Shown piece after piece: positions 16,785-26,238 of a DNA stretch of 64,000 nucleotides (the stretch's first letter is position 1; each line of letters starts with the position of its first letter). This stretch comes from Anaerosacchariphilus hominis. GTDB lineage: Bacteria > Bacillota > Clostridia > Lachnospirales > Lachnospiraceae. A program made the translations under genes and the position numbers. Location of the stretch: positions 214,050-278,049 of the forward strand of contig NZ_JACOOR010000006.1 in assembly GCF_014290175.1 (NCBI RefSeq). Reading direction: 5' to 3'. The notes beneath the pieces were generated by a model. It saw only the letters and a program-made list of their open reading frames with translations, was not told the origin of the DNA and did no database searches.

Positions 16785-18257
16785 TTATCCCAGCCGCTTC
16801 CGCAGCTCTTCCTCCCGCTTTCCTGCGTTCAGGAGCCCTTCTGCTTCCGCGAATAGCTCCGGCAGCTCCTCCTGAAGCACCTTTTTGCACACCGGCTGCT
16901 CCCGGAGGCCGGTCAGGAAAATCACCAGCTCCTGTTTCTCCCCGAAGGTTTTCCGGATAAATCCGGCGCCGTTTTTCATGGCCGCTGCCAGCAGCTCTTC
17001 CTGCTGCAGAGCCAGTTCCCTTTCCTGACAGCTTCTTTCTGAAAACGCGTCCGCCGCTCCGGTGAGCCGCGCCTTTTTCCGGCAGGAGCCTATCACCTCA
17101 AAGAGCTGCTGCTCCTGTTCTTCCTCCCCGGCCCCCAGAAGTCCGTTCTCTTTTCGCACCGCCAGACTCTTCCGGCGGCTTTCCAGCCGTTCTTCGATGA
17201 GCGCCGTCATCTGCTCCGCGGAATAACCCAGCGTTCCCTGGCCCAGGCCGTCTGTGAAGAATCTGAGGCTGTCCGCCAGCTTCTTCTGCCCCGCGTAAGT
17301 CATGCCCATGGTGTAAATGCGCTGCAGCAGAAGCCATACGATACACAGACGTTCATCAAAGGGCAGTGCCGGAAGCTCTGCCCGCTCCGGTATGGTTCCC
17401 TCCAGAATCTGCTCCGGAGCCAGCTCCTTTTTCCATTTTTCATAGAGGCGGTAGTAAAAGGTGAACTCCGCCGCCGTATCCTCATCCTGTAGATACTGAC
17501 TGAACAGAACTTCCTCCACGCCCAGCTCCAGTTCCTCCATGGTCAGCAATATCTCCGACAAATCTTCCCAGGCCCGTCCGGTCACGAAGCCCTTTTCTCC
17601 AGGCTCCATCACATAGAAGCGCTCCGGCCGCAGCTCCAGGAAGGAAAGCACCGCCGGATGCAGCCCCCGCTCGATGGCATAGGTCTTCCAGATGCCGAAA
17701 TCCGGCTCCACATTCATGTACCGCACCCGGTCCAGAGTCACTGTGTCGAACTCCCGCACGGAACGGTTGTAGGCCGGCGGGTTGCCTGCTGCCACGATAA
17801 TCCATCCCTCGGGAAGCACATGGCTTCCGAAGGTCTTATACTGAAGGAACTGCAGCATGGCAGGCATCAGTGTCTCCGATACGCAGTTGATTTCGTCCAG
17901 AAATAAGATGCCGTCGGTACAGCCGGTTTTCTCTATCTGCTCGTAAACCGATGCGATGATTTCACTCATGGTATAGGAGGTCACCGTATAGGTTTTCCCC
18001 GCAAACTCTTTCTCATTCAACACTGGCAGGCCAATGGCGCTCTGGCGGGTGTGATGGGTCATGGTATAGGCCACCAGGCCGATGGAACACTCCCGGGCTA
18101 TCTGCTCCATAATAGCAGTTTTGCCGATACCCGGCGGACCGATAAGCAGCACCGGGCGCTGACGGGGCACCGGGATCCGGAAGGTCCCGGCTGCGGTTCT
18201 AGCCGTATAAGCCCGGACCGTTTTCTTGATTTCATCTTTTGCTTCCTGTATATTCAT
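16785..18257 (-). CDS. MoxR-type AAA+ ATPase
   Basis: A 490-residue AAA+ ATPase with Walker A GPPGIGKTA (about residues 37-45), Walker B GILFLDEIN (about 115-123) and sensor-1 VAAGNPP (about 147-153). MoxR-family ATPases work with von Willebrand A-domain proteins as chaperones for assembling metal-containing or multi-subunit enzymes. The C-terminal about 200 residues are helical and charged and match nothing I recognise. Its start overlaps the end of the upstream VWA gene by 4 nt, so the two are translationally coupled. The client protein cannot be named. Confidence 0.9.
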   Translation of the reverse strand: MNIQEAKDEIKKTVRAYTARTAAGTFRIPVPRQRPVLLIGPPGIGKTAIMEQIARECSIGLVAYTMTHHTRQSAIGLPVLNEKEFAGKTYTVTSYTMSEIIASVYEQIEKTGCTDGILFLDEINCVSETLMPAMLQFLQYKTFGSHVLPEGWIIVAAGNPPAYNRSVREFDTVTLDRVRYMNVEPDFGIWKTYAIERGLHPAVLSFLELRPERFYVMEPGEKGFVTGRAWEDLSEILLTMEELELGVEEVLFSQYLQDEDTAAEFTFYYRLYEKWKKELAPEQILEGTIPERAELPALPFDERLCIVWLLLQRIYTMGMTYAGQKKLADSLRFFTDGLGQGTLGYSAEQMTALIEERLESRRKSLAVRKENGLLGAGEEEQEQQLFEVIGSCRKKARLTGAADAFSERSCQERELALQQEELLAAAMKNGAGFIRKTFGEKQELVIFLTGLREQPVCKKVLQEELPELFAEAEGLLNAGKREEELRKRLG

Positions 18258-19477
18258 GTCTTTCTCTCCTCCAGTACCAGACGGTGTACCCAGTCCGGCA
18301 TATCAATGGCGTCAAAATGACCGTTCAGCATCACGAACCAGACCTGATAATCCGGTTCCCGCTTCGGATACCAGCCGCAGCCGTCCGTAAAGTACAGAAT
18401 TCCCTGCAAATCCCGCAGCTCACCCTGCTGCCGCAGCTCCTCGATCCGCGCAAAAGCCGGACGAAAATCGGTGCCGCCCCCGCCCCGGATCTCCAGGTGC
18501 TCCAGATATTTTTCGAATTCTTCTCGGCTGTGAATACAGTCGTCCCGCTGGATCTGATTGTCGCACTGGATCAGGTGCAGGCAGAAGCTTCGGAAGAACA
18601 GGCGCTCCTGCTCCAAAATTCCCCGTGTTTCCTCCAGGAAGACACGTACCAACTCCTTTTCGCAGGATCCGGAGGTATCGATGACAATGACCAGGTCGGC
18701 GATTTTCCGTTCCTCGCTGTATTCCAGCGGTTCTATCAGCGGCATATTTCCATACATTTCCAGTCCGTAAGTGTACCAGGAATACTGAAACTCGTCCAGA
18801 TTCAGGCGGCTGTCCTCCCGATAGGAGGACAGGCCTCTTAAAATACTCCGATAATCGCCCCGCTGACCGGCTGCAGGGACGAGACGCTGGATTCGGTTCC
18901 GTTTGGCCGTTCCGGCCTTTCGCTTCCGGCGGGGATTGCCGCTTCGAAGCAGCTTCTCACCCTGCCCCTGCCAGAAAGCCTTTTCCCGCTCATCAGGCTT
19001 CTGTCCCCAGAGGCTGTGGTCGTCTACCGGGGGCTTTTCCGGGATAGCTTTTCCCCAAAGCTCCTCCGTCAGCGCCCAGGCCTTTTCGTCGCAGTCAGAC
19101 TCCCAGGCTTTTCTCTCCTTTGGTTCCACACGCCAGGCCTCGAAGGGGTGACCCAGAAGGCAGTGGCTGAGCATGTGCAGCAGCTCCCGGCAGAGGAAAT
19201 CGCTGTCTTTTAGAAAATCTGACCGAATCCGGGACGGGGAGAGATAAAAGACGCGGCCGTCGGTCCGGAAGCCCTCTTTGTCTCCACCCTCCCCTTGCTC
19301 CCTATTCTCCATTATTTTCACTTCTGTCACAACCTGTTCCGGCTGCTTCTGTTCCTCTATCCGGAACCTCACTGCGCCCAGCACCGGTGCGAGACCGTGG
19401 AACTGCTGATAAAGCTTCAGCTTTGCCAGATCGAGGATTTCGTATTCTGTTGTATACTGACTGGCCTGATTTTCCAT
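18254..19477 (-). CDS. VWA-like protein with putative metallopeptidase-like N-terminus (DUF2201 type)
   Basis: A 407-residue partner of the MoxR ATPase. The N-terminal part has a zinc-protease-like helix HMLSHCLLGHPF (about residues 86-97), and the C-terminal part is a von Willebrand A-like domain with the MIDAS motif VIDTSGS (about 273-279) and a later FTDGCGWYP. This two-part arrangement is known for VWA-like proteins encoded next to MoxR ATPases. The middle is basic (RKRKAGTAKRNR). The two genes form a short operon. No promoter was clearly seen upstream; the 5' region holds a repeat remnant. Confidence 0.88.
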   Translation of the reverse strand: MENQASQYTTEYEILDLAKLKLYQQFHGLAPVLGAVRFRIEEQKQPEQVVTEVKIMENREQGEGGDKEGFRTDGRVFYLSPSRIRSDFLKDSDFLCRELLHMLSHCLLGHPFEAWRVEPKERKAWESDCDEKAWALTEELWGKAIPEKPPVDDHSLWGQKPDEREKAFWQGQGEKLLRSGNPRRKRKAGTAKRNRIQRLVPAAGQRGDYRSILRGLSSYREDSRLNLDEFQYSWYTYGLEMYGNMPLIEPLEYSEERKIADLVIVIDTSGSCEKELVRVFLEETRGILEQERLFFRSFCLHLIQCDNQIQRDDCIHSREEFEKYLEHLEIRGGGGTDFRPAFARIEELRQQGELRDLQGILYFTDGCGWYPKREPDYQVWFVMLNGHFDAIDMPDWVHRLVLEERKT

Positions 19478-19556
19478 GCCCCGCTCCGCTTCCTTTCGCC
19501 TTTCTTCTTGTCTATTATTTTAACACGATGACGCAGATTTATAAAGAACCCTTCAT

Positions 19557-19600
19557 TTATAAAAAAGAATGTAACATGGTATTTCCTATAGAGCAAAAAA
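19557..19600. repeat. Remnant of the dispersed palindromic repeat family
   Basis: ATAAAAAAGAATGT and TATTTCCTATAGAGCAAAAAAA match the two ends of the larger elements at 21188-21480 and 63793-63954, with the middle missing. Confidence 0.4.
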
Positions 19601-19642
19601 ATATCTGTATCATTTTCCTCGGAAAATGATACAGATATTTTT
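19597..19642 (-). terminator. Rho-independent terminator of asnS
   Basis: A perfect 22-bp stem (19597-19618 with 19621-19642) and a 2-nt loop, with T-runs on both sides, 15 nt beyond the asnS stop codon. Confidence 0.88.
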
Positions 19643-19657
19643 AATTTCTTATGAAAA

Positions 19658-21049
19658 CTACAGCTCGCAGTTCTTCACAGTTCTCGGGAACGGAATCACG
19701 TCGCGGATGTTGCCCATGCCGGTCAGGTACATGACGCAGCGCTCGAAGCCCAGACCGAAACCAGAATGACGGACGGAACCGTATTTCCGCAGATCCAGGT
19801 AGAAGCCGTAGTCCTCTTCCTTCAGGCCCAGTTCCTGCATACGGCCGGTGAGCTTGCCTAAGTCGTCCTCTCTCTGGCTTCCGCCGATGATCTCGCCGAT
19901 GCCCGGTACCAGGCAGTCCATAGCCGCTACGGTCTTGCCGTCCTCGTTCAGCTTCATGTAGAAGGCCTTGATGTCCTTCGGATAGTCGGTGACGAAGATC
20001 GGGCGCTTGAATACCTGCTCGGTCAGGTAACGCTCATGCTCGGTCTGCAGGTCGCAGCCCCAGCTTACCTTGTAATCAAAGTTGTCGTTGTTCTTCTCCA
20101 GAATCTCGATGGCTTCTGTGTAGGTCACATGTCCGAACTCAGAGTTCAGGACACCGTGGAGTCTCTCCAGAAGTCCTTTGTCCACAAACTGATTGAAGAA
20201 GTTCATCTCCTCCGGAGCATTCTCCAGCACGTAGCTGATGACATATTTCAGCATGGCCTCGGCCACTTCCATATTATCCTCCAGATCCGCAAATGCCATC
20301 TCCGGCTCGATCATCCAGAACTCTGCCGCATGACGGGTGGTATTGGAATTCTCTGCGCGGAAGGTGGGTCCGAAGGTGTAGATGTCACGGAAGGCCATGG
20401 CGTATGTCTCGCCATTCAGCTGTCCGCTTACAGTCAAGTTCGTCTCTTTTCCGAAGAAGTCCTGGCTGTAATCTATCTTGCCGTCCTCGGTCTTCGGTAT
20501 GTTATTCAGATCCATGGTGGTTACCTGAAACATCTCGCCTGCGCCCTCGCAGTCGCTGCCGGTGATCAGCGGCGTGTGTACATATACAAAGCCTTTCTCC
20601 TGGAAGAACTGATGGATTGCGTAGGCGATCAGGGAGCGTACCCGGAATACAGCCTGGAAGGTATTGGTTCTGGCACGCAGATGGGGAATGGTTCTCAGGT
20701 ACTCGAAGGAGTGTCGCTTCTTCTGCAGCGGATAATCCGGCGCGGAATCACCCTCTACAGTAACCTCTGCGGCCTGAATCTCAAAGGGCTGCTTTGCCTC
20801 CGGTGTAGCAATCAGAGTTCCCTTTACTATGACGGCTGCTCCCACATTCAGCTTGGAAACCTCTTTAAAATTCCCCATGTTATCATGGTATACGATCTGC
20901 AGTGTCTGGAAACAGCTTCCGTCTCCCATGACCAGGAAGCCGAAGGCCTTGGATCCACGGTTACTGCGGACCCAGCCTGCTACAGTGATTTCTTTGTCCA
21001 GATAGCTTTCGGTATTGCGATATAACTCTTTTACGGTAATACACTTCAT
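19658..21049 (-). CDS. asnS: Asparaginyl-tRNA synthetase
   Basis: A 463-residue class II synthetase that charges tRNA-Asn. The N-terminal OB-fold anticodon-binding domain (about 1-105) contains [17 protein letters not shown]. The catalytic core has motif 2 around [21 protein letters not shown] (given here only as its start, [12 protein letters not shown], near residue 225) and motif 3 [15 protein letters not shown] near the C-terminus. It ends in [10 protein letters not shown], typical of AsnRS. It appears monocistronic with its own terminator. Confidence 0.97.
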   Translation of the reverse strand: MKCITVKELYRNTESYLDKEITVAGWVRSNRGSKAFGFLVMGDGSCFQTLQIVYHDNMGNFKEVSKLNVGAAVIVKGTLIATPEAKQPFEIQAAEVTVEGDSAPDYPLQKKRHSFEYLRTIPHLRARTNTFQAVFRVRSLIAYAIHQFFQEKGFVYVHTPLITGSDCEGAGEMFQVTTMDLNNIPKTEDGKIDYSQDFFGKETNLTVSGQLNGETYAMAFRDIYTFGPTFRAENSNTTRHAAEFWMIEPEMAFADLEDNMEVAEAMLKYVISYVLENAPEEMNFFNQFVDKGLLERLHGVLNSEFGHVTYTEAIEILEKNNDNFDYKVSWGCDLQTEHERYLTEQVFKRPIFVTDYPKDIKAFYMKLNEDGKTVAAMDCLVPGIGEIIGGSQREDDLGKLTGRMQELGLKEEDYGFYLDLRKYGSVRHSGFGLGFERCVMYLTGMGNIRDVIPFPRTVKNCEL

Positions 21050-21187
21050 ATTGTCTGTCCCTGTCCTTTTTTACTTCTTTTTCTTATGCTTTCGGCATTT
21101 GCTCTCCCGTATGCCGATTCAGATTACAGTATAGCGCATTTTCTCCGGGTCTGCAAGACGGGAATCTCAAAGAATCCGTCCCTTTTC

Positions 21188-21349
21188 CATAAAAAAGAAT
21201 GTGCCGTTGGCACATTCTCGCGCCGAGGCGCGGTTGCCTTGACAACCATCTACCACTGCGCCGAGTGCGCATCCCCCCGGAGGTTTTTTTGCTCTATAGG
21301 AAGCAAGACTTTCGTGCTTTAACGTGATACTGTATTTCCTATAGAGTAA
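21188..21349. repeat. Dispersed palindromic repeat, copy A1
   Basis: Contains a 9-bp hairpin with a 3-nt loop (21197-21217), a partly deleted second hairpin whose 3' arm (21246-21270) is identical to that of the copy near 63.8 kb, and a terminal inverted repeat TTTTGCTCTATAGGAA (21287-21302) with TTCCTATAGAGTAA (21336-21349). The first 35 bases are identical to those of the copy starting at 63793. No protein is encoded. It fills most of the 487-bp gap between asnS and the next gene, joined head-to-tail with copy A2. Confidence 0.75.
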
Positions 21350-21480
21350 GAAAGAATCCTGCCTTGCAGGATTCTCCGCCTGCGGCAGGTCGCCTAAGCG
21401 ACATACTACTTCTCCGCCGCAGTGCGATAATATTTTTTATGCAATAGGGAATTCCATAGGAATTTCCTATTGCATAAAAA
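21336..21480. repeat. Dispersed palindromic repeat, copy A2
   Basis: Same architecture as the other copies with different bases: a 9-bp hairpin with a CTT loop (21354-21374), a second irregular hairpin ending GCCGCAGTGCGATA, and a 21-bp terminal palindrome (21435-21455 with 21459-21479). Its stem sequences differ from copy B in a compensatory way, indicating that base pairing is what is conserved. Confidence 0.75.
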
Positions 21481-21511
21481 CACCCTGCAAATCTGTTCCG
21501 ATCTGCAGGGT
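21476..21511 (-). terminator. Rho-independent terminator of the small lipoprotein gene
   Basis: ACCCTGCA (21482-21489) pairs with TGCAGGGT (21504-21511), with inner ATC/GAT extension; GTTTTTATG follows on the minus strand. Confidence 0.8.
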
Positions 21512-21536
21512 ATGGCTTTTTTCTTTTTTGGTCTGA

Positions 21537-21884
21537 CTAACGGGTAGTCTGGTTTGTGGTGCCGTTCGTCATATCGTCTACCACATTTTCGGTGCCGTCC
21601 ACCACGTCGTCCACGCCGTTCATAATGCCGTCTCCCACATCTTCCACCGCGTCGCCTGCGCCGTCTACGGCGTCATCCACAATGTTGCCGCCATTGACTT
21701 TGTCATTGTTTATGGTGCCGTTGGTGGTTCCATTGGTGGTATCGTTGCCGTTATTGTCGGTGGTATTTTCGGTGTTCGGCGTGTTACCGGTGCCGCCGTT
21801 GTTATCGGAATTGCCACAGGCGGTCACGGACAGTACCATGACAAGGAGCAGCAAACCTGCTGTGTATTTTCTGAGCTTTTTCAT
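21537..21884 (-). CDS. Small low-complexity lipoprotein
   Basis: A 115-residue protein with a signal peptide (MKKLRKYTAGLLLLVMVLS) and a lipobox VTAC, so Cys23 would be lipidated. The mature part is Asn/Thr/Gly-rich and then carries repeated VDD-type units (DDAVDGAGDAVEDVGDGI and similar), giving a highly acidic surface protein. The start is set by AAAGGAG; an upstream in-frame ATG has no signal-peptide logic. Small Asn/Thr/Asp-rich lipoproteins of this type are common in Lachnospiraceae but have no assigned role. Confidence 0.8.
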   Translation of the reverse strand: MKKLRKYTAGLLLLVMVLSVTACGNSDNNGGTGNTPNTENTTDNNGNDTTNGTTNGTINNDKVNGGNIVDDAVDGAGDAVEDVGDGIMNGVDDVVDGTENVVDDMTNGTTNQTTR

Positions 21885-22000
21885 AATATGAATTCTCCTT
21901 TCTGCCGTCTCTGACGGGTTCTGTTGGTCTATCCACATTATGAGCTGTTCCGAACTTTTTTATGCACAGGGAACTGTTGTTTTTTCCACTTTGTTCTACT

Positions 22001-22041
22001 GAAAAAGCAACGCAGTCTTTTTTCGGACTGCATTGCTTTCA
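22001..22041 (-). terminator. Rho-independent terminator
   Basis: An approximately 14-bp stem (22003-22017 with 22027-22041, one mismatch) followed on the minus strand by TTTTTC, directly after the zinc-ribbon gene. Confidence 0.8.
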
Positions 22042-22045
22042 GGGT

Positions 22046-22441
22046 TTAACTTCTCTTCTGGAATTCGGTGCGGCATTTGGGGCAGGTTACGATGATTTTA
22101 CCTTTGCCCTTGGGGACGCGGATTTTCTGGCCACAGGATGGGCACTTGTAGATGTGATGGGTTTTGCGGTCGGCCATGTCCCGCTTCCAGGTGTTCCACT
22201 TGTATTTCAGCTTGTTCTGCCAGGTCAGGAATTTCTGGTTCTCAGCGTAGCGGCGGTTGTAGTCTCGGGAAAACATGCGGTAATAACAGTAAGCGAGGAT
22301 CGCCAGCACCAGGCAGACCAGGATGTTGCTGTGTATGAAGATATTCAGGATTACCAGGATCAGACATACTGCAGTTAAAAAACGGGATAGTTGGTCGGCG
22401 CCGTAGCGGCCTTGCATGAAACGCCTAAATTTTTCTCGCAT
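22046..22441 (-). CDS. Membrane protein with C-terminal zinc ribbon, unknown function
   Basis: A 131-residue protein with a basic N-terminus (MREKFRRFMQGRYG), two adjacent membrane helices (about residues 20-57), a charged linker and a zinc ribbon made of CPSC (about 100-103) and CPKC (about 120-123). The ribbon resembles the zinc-ribbon family found in small bacterial membrane proteins. No function is known. It lies downstream of the ABC exporter genes on the same strand but separated by a long imperfect stem-loop (22463-22535), so cotranscription is uncertain. Confidence 0.8.
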   Translation of the reverse strand: MREKFRRFMQGRYGADQLSRFLTAVCLILVILNIFIHSNILVCLVLAILAYCYYRMFSRDYNRRYAENQKFLTWQNKLKYKWNTWKRDMADRKTHHIYKCPSCGQKIRVPKGKGKIIVTCPKCRTEFQKRS

Positions 22442-22553
22442 AGTAAACTCCTTTTAAGACGGACGCTCTGCAAGGTTCAAAAATCATGTGTGCGGATGTT
22501 TCACGGGCACCCTGATTTTCTGAACCCCTCAGAGCTGATTTTTAAGATTAAGA

Positions 22554-24473
22554 TTATGACAGCTCGAAGGCTCCGGTGTAGAGCTGATAATACTTGCCCT
22601 TCTGGGCGATCAGCTCCTCGTGGTTGCCACGCTCGATGATGCGTCCCTGCTCCAGAACCATGATCACGTCGGAGTTCTGAACTGTGGAAAGCCTATGGGC
22701 GATGACGAATACGGTTCTGCCCTGCATCAGGCTGTCCATGCCTCGCTGGACGATTGATTCGGTTCGGGTGTCGATGCTCGATGTAGCCTCATCCAGGATC
22801 AGGACGGGCGGGTCGGCGATAGCTGCCCGGGCGATGGTCAAAAGCTGACGCTGGCCCTGGGACAGGTTGCCGCCGTCGCCGGTGAGCATGGTATCGTAGC
22901 CCTGGGGCAGATGCCTGATGAAGCTGTCAGCTCCGGCAAGCATGGCTGCGCCTTTAACTTCACTGTCAGTGGCGTCCAGTTTGCCGTAGCGGATGTTATC
23001 GGCTACGGTGCCGGTGAACAGGTGGCTGTCCTGGAGTACCATGCCTAAGGACCGGCGCAGATCCTGCTTTTTGATCTTGTTGATGTTAATGCCATCGTAG
23101 CGGATCTTGCCGTCCTGGATGTCGTAAAAGCGGTTGATTAGGTTCGTGATGGTGGTTTTTCCGGCTCCGGTGGCTCCTACGAAGGCTACCTTCTGGCCGG
23201 GCTTCGCGTAAAGCCTGATGTCGTGGAGGACGGTTTTGTCCGGAGTGTAGCCGAAGTCTACGCCGTCCATGACTACGTCGCCCTTCAGCTCGGTGTAGGT
23301 GACGGTGCCGTCGTGATGGGGATGCTTCCAGGCCCAGGTGCCGGTACGCTCCGGAACCTCTACCAATTCACCGTCCTCGTAGCGGGCGTTGACCAGGGTG
23401 ACATAGCCGTGATCCTCTTCGGAGGGCTCATCCATCAGATCGAAGATTCGCTCCGCGCCTGCCAGCGCCATGATGATGGAATTGAACTGCTGGGCGATCT
23501 GGGTGATGGGCTGGTTAAAGCTCCGGGTAAGCTGCAGGAAGGACGCAAGGCCGCCCAGGGTCAGGCCGCCGATCCCGCCGATGGCAAGCAGGGATCCCAG
23601 AATGGTTGTCAGAACGTAGTTGATGTTTCCGATATTTCCCATGATGGGCATCAGCACGTTAGCGTATATATTGGCATTGCTGGCGCTGTCGAAGAGCTTG
23701 TCATTCAGCTCCTTGAATTTTTCTTTGGCTTCTTCTTCGTGGCAGAAGACTTTGACTACCTTCTGGCCGTCCATCATTTCTTCGATGTAGCCGTTGACTT
23801 TACCGAGATCCTGCTGCTGGGCCATAAAGTAACGGCCGGACTGTCCGCCGATTTTCTTAATGACCTGTGTCATGACGAATACCATGACTACGATCATCAG
23901 GGTCAGGATCGGGCTTAAGTACAGCATGGACGCGAAGACACTAACGATGGTAATGGCAGAGGACAGCAGCTGCGGGATGCTCTGGCTGATCATCTGGCGC
24001 AGGGTGTCGGTATCGTTGGTATAGATACTCATCAGATCGCCGTGGGTATGGGTGTCAAAGAACGGAATGGACAGGGTCTCCATGTGGTCGAACAGGCCGT
24101 CTCTCACTTTTTTCAGGCTGCCCTCGGAAATCTGAATCATCAGGCGGTTGTACAGATAGTTGGAAAGTACGCCCACCAGGTAAATAACTGCCATGGTGGC
24201 AAGAGCTTTGAACAACGGGGCGAAGTCCGGCGCTGAGCTTCCAAGTAACGGTGTAATATAGTCGTCGATCAGGGACTGCAGGAATAAGCTGCCGTATACG
24301 TTGGCCAGGACGCCGACTACGATGCCGATGATGACCAGTACGCACTGGATCGGATAACCTTTTACAATGATGTCGAAGATCCGCTTCAGAGTCTTCATGG
24401 GATTTTTGGCTTTTGGTCCGTTTTTCATACCTCTGGGGCCTCCGGGACCGCCGGGTCTTTTATTGTTGCTCAT
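22554..24473 (-). CDS. Heterodimeric ABC exporter, subunit with canonical ATPase site
   Basis: A 639-residue ABC half-transporter: a Gly/Pro-rich N-terminus (RPGGPGGPRG), six predicted membrane helices (about 45-330) and a nucleotide-binding domain with Walker A GATGAGKTT, signature LSQGQ and Walker B LILDEATSS with the catalytic glutamate. Its gene start overlaps the end of the other subunit gene by 4 nt, and together they form a BmrCD/LmrCD-like multidrug or lipid exporter. A MarR-type regulator heads the operon. An unusual insertion of about 40 residues (around residues 365-400) lies between the membrane domain and the ATPase domain. Confidence 0.93.
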   Translation of the reverse strand: MSNNKRPGGPGGPRGMKNGPKAKNPMKTLKRIFDIIVKGYPIQCVLVIIGIVVGVLANVYGSLFLQSLIDDYITPLLGSSAPDFAPLFKALATMAVIYLVGVLSNYLYNRLMIQISEGSLKKVRDGLFDHMETLSIPFFDTHTHGDLMSIYTNDTDTLRQMISQSIPQLLSSAITIVSVFASMLYLSPILTLMIVVMVFVMTQVIKKIGGQSGRYFMAQQQDLGKVNGYIEEMMDGQKVVKVFCHEEEAKEKFKELNDKLFDSASNANIYANVLMPIMGNIGNINYVLTTILGSLLAIGGIGGLTLGGLASFLQLTRSFNQPITQIAQQFNSIIMALAGAERIFDLMDEPSEEDHGYVTLVNARYEDGELVEVPERTGTWAWKHPHHDGTVTYTELKGDVVMDGVDFGYTPDKTVLHDIRLYAKPGQKVAFVGATGAGKTTITNLINRFYDIQDGKIRYDGININKIKKQDLRRSLGMVLQDSHLFTGTVADNIRYGKLDATDSEVKGAAMLAGADSFIRHLPQGYDTMLTGDGGNLSQGQRQLLTIARAAIADPPVLILDEATSSIDTRTESIVQRGMDSLMQGRTVFVIAHRLSTVQNSDVIMVLEQGRIIERGNHEELIAQKGKYYQLYTGAFELS

Positions 24474-26215
24474 TCTGCGTCACCTCCTTCGTTGTCTGTG
24501 GGTTTTTGCTGGGATTCGTATACTTCCCGATAGATGGCGTTTGTTTTCAGTAGTTCTTCGTGGGTGCCGATGCCGTTGATCTCTCCGTCGTCCAGCACGA
24601 TAATCTTATCGGAATCCTGCACGGAAGAGATTCTCTGGGCAATGATGAGCTTGGTGGTATCCGGGATTTCTTCCCGGAAGGCCTTCCGGATCATGGCGTC
24701 GGTATGGGTATCCACGGCACTGGTGGAATCGTCCAGAATCAGAATTTTCGGCTTCTTTAACAGGGCTCTGGCGATGCAGAGACGCTGCTTCTGGCCGCCT
24801 GAGACGTTGCTGCCGCCCTGCTCGATCCAGGTATCGTATTTGTCCGGGAACCGCTGGATGAATTCATCGGCGCAGGCCAGCTTGCTGACGCGCACCAGTT
24901 CTTCGTCGGAGGCATTTTTGTCGCCCCAGCGCAGGTTTTCCTTGATAGTTCCGGAGAACAGAACATTCTTCTGAAGTACCATGGACACCTGATTCCGCAG
25001 AGTATCCAGGTCGTAGTCCCGGACGTCGATGCCGCCTACCCGGACGCTTCCGCCGGTCACGTCGTACAGTCTCGGAATCAGCTGTACCAGGGTGGATTTT
25101 GCGCTTCCTGTACCGCCCAGAATGCCAACGGTCTCGCCGGATTTGATATCCAGGTTGATATGGTTCAGATTCAGGTTGCCCTCGTCGTTCCGGTAGCTGA
25201 AGGTCACGTCATCAAAGGTGATGGCGCCGTTCGGCACTTCCGTCACAGCCCGCTCCTTGTTGGTCAGATCACTGGACTCGTTCAGCACCTCGCAAATACG
25301 CTCTGCAGAAGACCTTGCCATGGTCAGCATAACTGCTACCATGGCGATGAACATCAGGCTCATCAGGATGTTCATGGTATAAGTAAAGAGACTCATGAGC
25401 TGGCCCGTGGTCATATCGCCTGCCACGATGGTCCTGGCGCCCAGCCAGGACACGGCGATGATACAGGCGTATACGGTAAACTGCATGGTGGGCATCATGG
25501 CCACCATCAGCTTTTGGGCACGGACAGCGCAGCGGTATACAGCCTCCGAAGCCTTGCCGAATTTCTTCTTTTCATGCTCCTCCCGGACGTAAGCCTTCAC
25601 CACCCGGATACCGGTCAGGTTTTCCTGGATGTCGGCATTCAGATCATCGTACCGATCGAACATGTCGCGGAAATATTTTCCCACGCGGCCCATCAGGAAT
25701 ACGATTACGATCCCTAAGAATACCAGAGCTACCAGGTATACGCAGGACAGCTTCGCGTTGATGATAAAGGTCATGGTCATGGCCGTAATCAGCATGACCG
25801 GCGCGCGCATGAGCATACGCATCATCATCTGAAACGCATTCTGTACGTTGGTCACGTCAGTGGTCAGACGGGTAACCAGTCCCGCTGTAGAGAAATGGTC
25901 GATGTTGGAGAAGGAAAATTCCTGAATGTGATTGTACATTCCCTCTCTGACGTTTTTCGCGAAACCTGTGGACGCGATGGCTGCCTGCCTGGCAGCAAAA
26001 GCTCCGCAGAACAGGGACGCAAAGGATACCAGAAGCATCACCAGTCCCATTTTTACCACATAATTTATGTTGCCGGTCTCCAGGCCGTTATCGATGATCA
26101 CCGCCATCAGCATGGGGATGATCATTTCGAATATGACCTCGAAGACGATGAAAATCGGCGCTGAAATGGCCGTCTTTTTGTACTCGCCTATGTAGGCTTT
26201 CAATGTCTTCAGCAT
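24470..26215 (-). CDS. Heterodimeric ABC exporter, subunit with degenerate ATPase site
   Basis: A 581-residue ABC half-transporter with six predicted membrane helices (about 18-300) and a nucleotide-binding domain having Walker A GGTGSAKST, signature VSGGQKQRL and Walker B LILDDSTSA. The residue after the Walker B aspartate is Asp instead of the catalytic Glu, the standard mark of the degenerate site in heterodimeric exporters. It pairs with the overlapping downstream gene, which keeps the Glu. The MarR gene lies 23 nt upstream. Confidence 0.93.
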   Translation of the reverse strand: MLKTLKAYIGEYKKTAISAPIFIVFEVIFEMIIPMLMAVIIDNGLETGNINYVVKMGLVMLLVSFASLFCGAFAARQAAIASTGFAKNVREGMYNHIQEFSFSNIDHFSTAGLVTRLTTDVTNVQNAFQMMMRMLMRAPVMLITAMTMTFIINAKLSCVYLVALVFLGIVIVFLMGRVGKYFRDMFDRYDDLNADIQENLTGIRVVKAYVREEHEKKKFGKASEAVYRCAVRAQKLMVAMMPTMQFTVYACIIAVSWLGARTIVAGDMTTGQLMSLFTYTMNILMSLMFIAMVAVMLTMARSSAERICEVLNESSDLTNKERAVTEVPNGAITFDDVTFSYRNDEGNLNLNHINLDIKSGETVGILGGTGSAKSTLVQLIPRLYDVTGGSVRVGGIDVRDYDLDTLRNQVSMVLQKNVLFSGTIKENLRWGDKNASDEELVRVSKLACADEFIQRFPDKYDTWIEQGGSNVSGGQKQRLCIARALLKKPKILILDDSTSAVDTHTDAMIRKAFREEIPDTTKLIIAQRISSVQDSDKIIVLDDGEINGIGTHEELLKTNAIYREVYESQQKPTDNEGGDAE

Positions 26216-26238
26216 GTGTGTCCTCCTTTTATGATTCT

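Noticed and set aside
22463..22535. Long imperfect stem (GCTCTG...TGAACC with partner) considered as the ABC operon terminator.
   Set aside because: No T-run follows on either strand, so a terminator call is not supported; noted only as possible structure.
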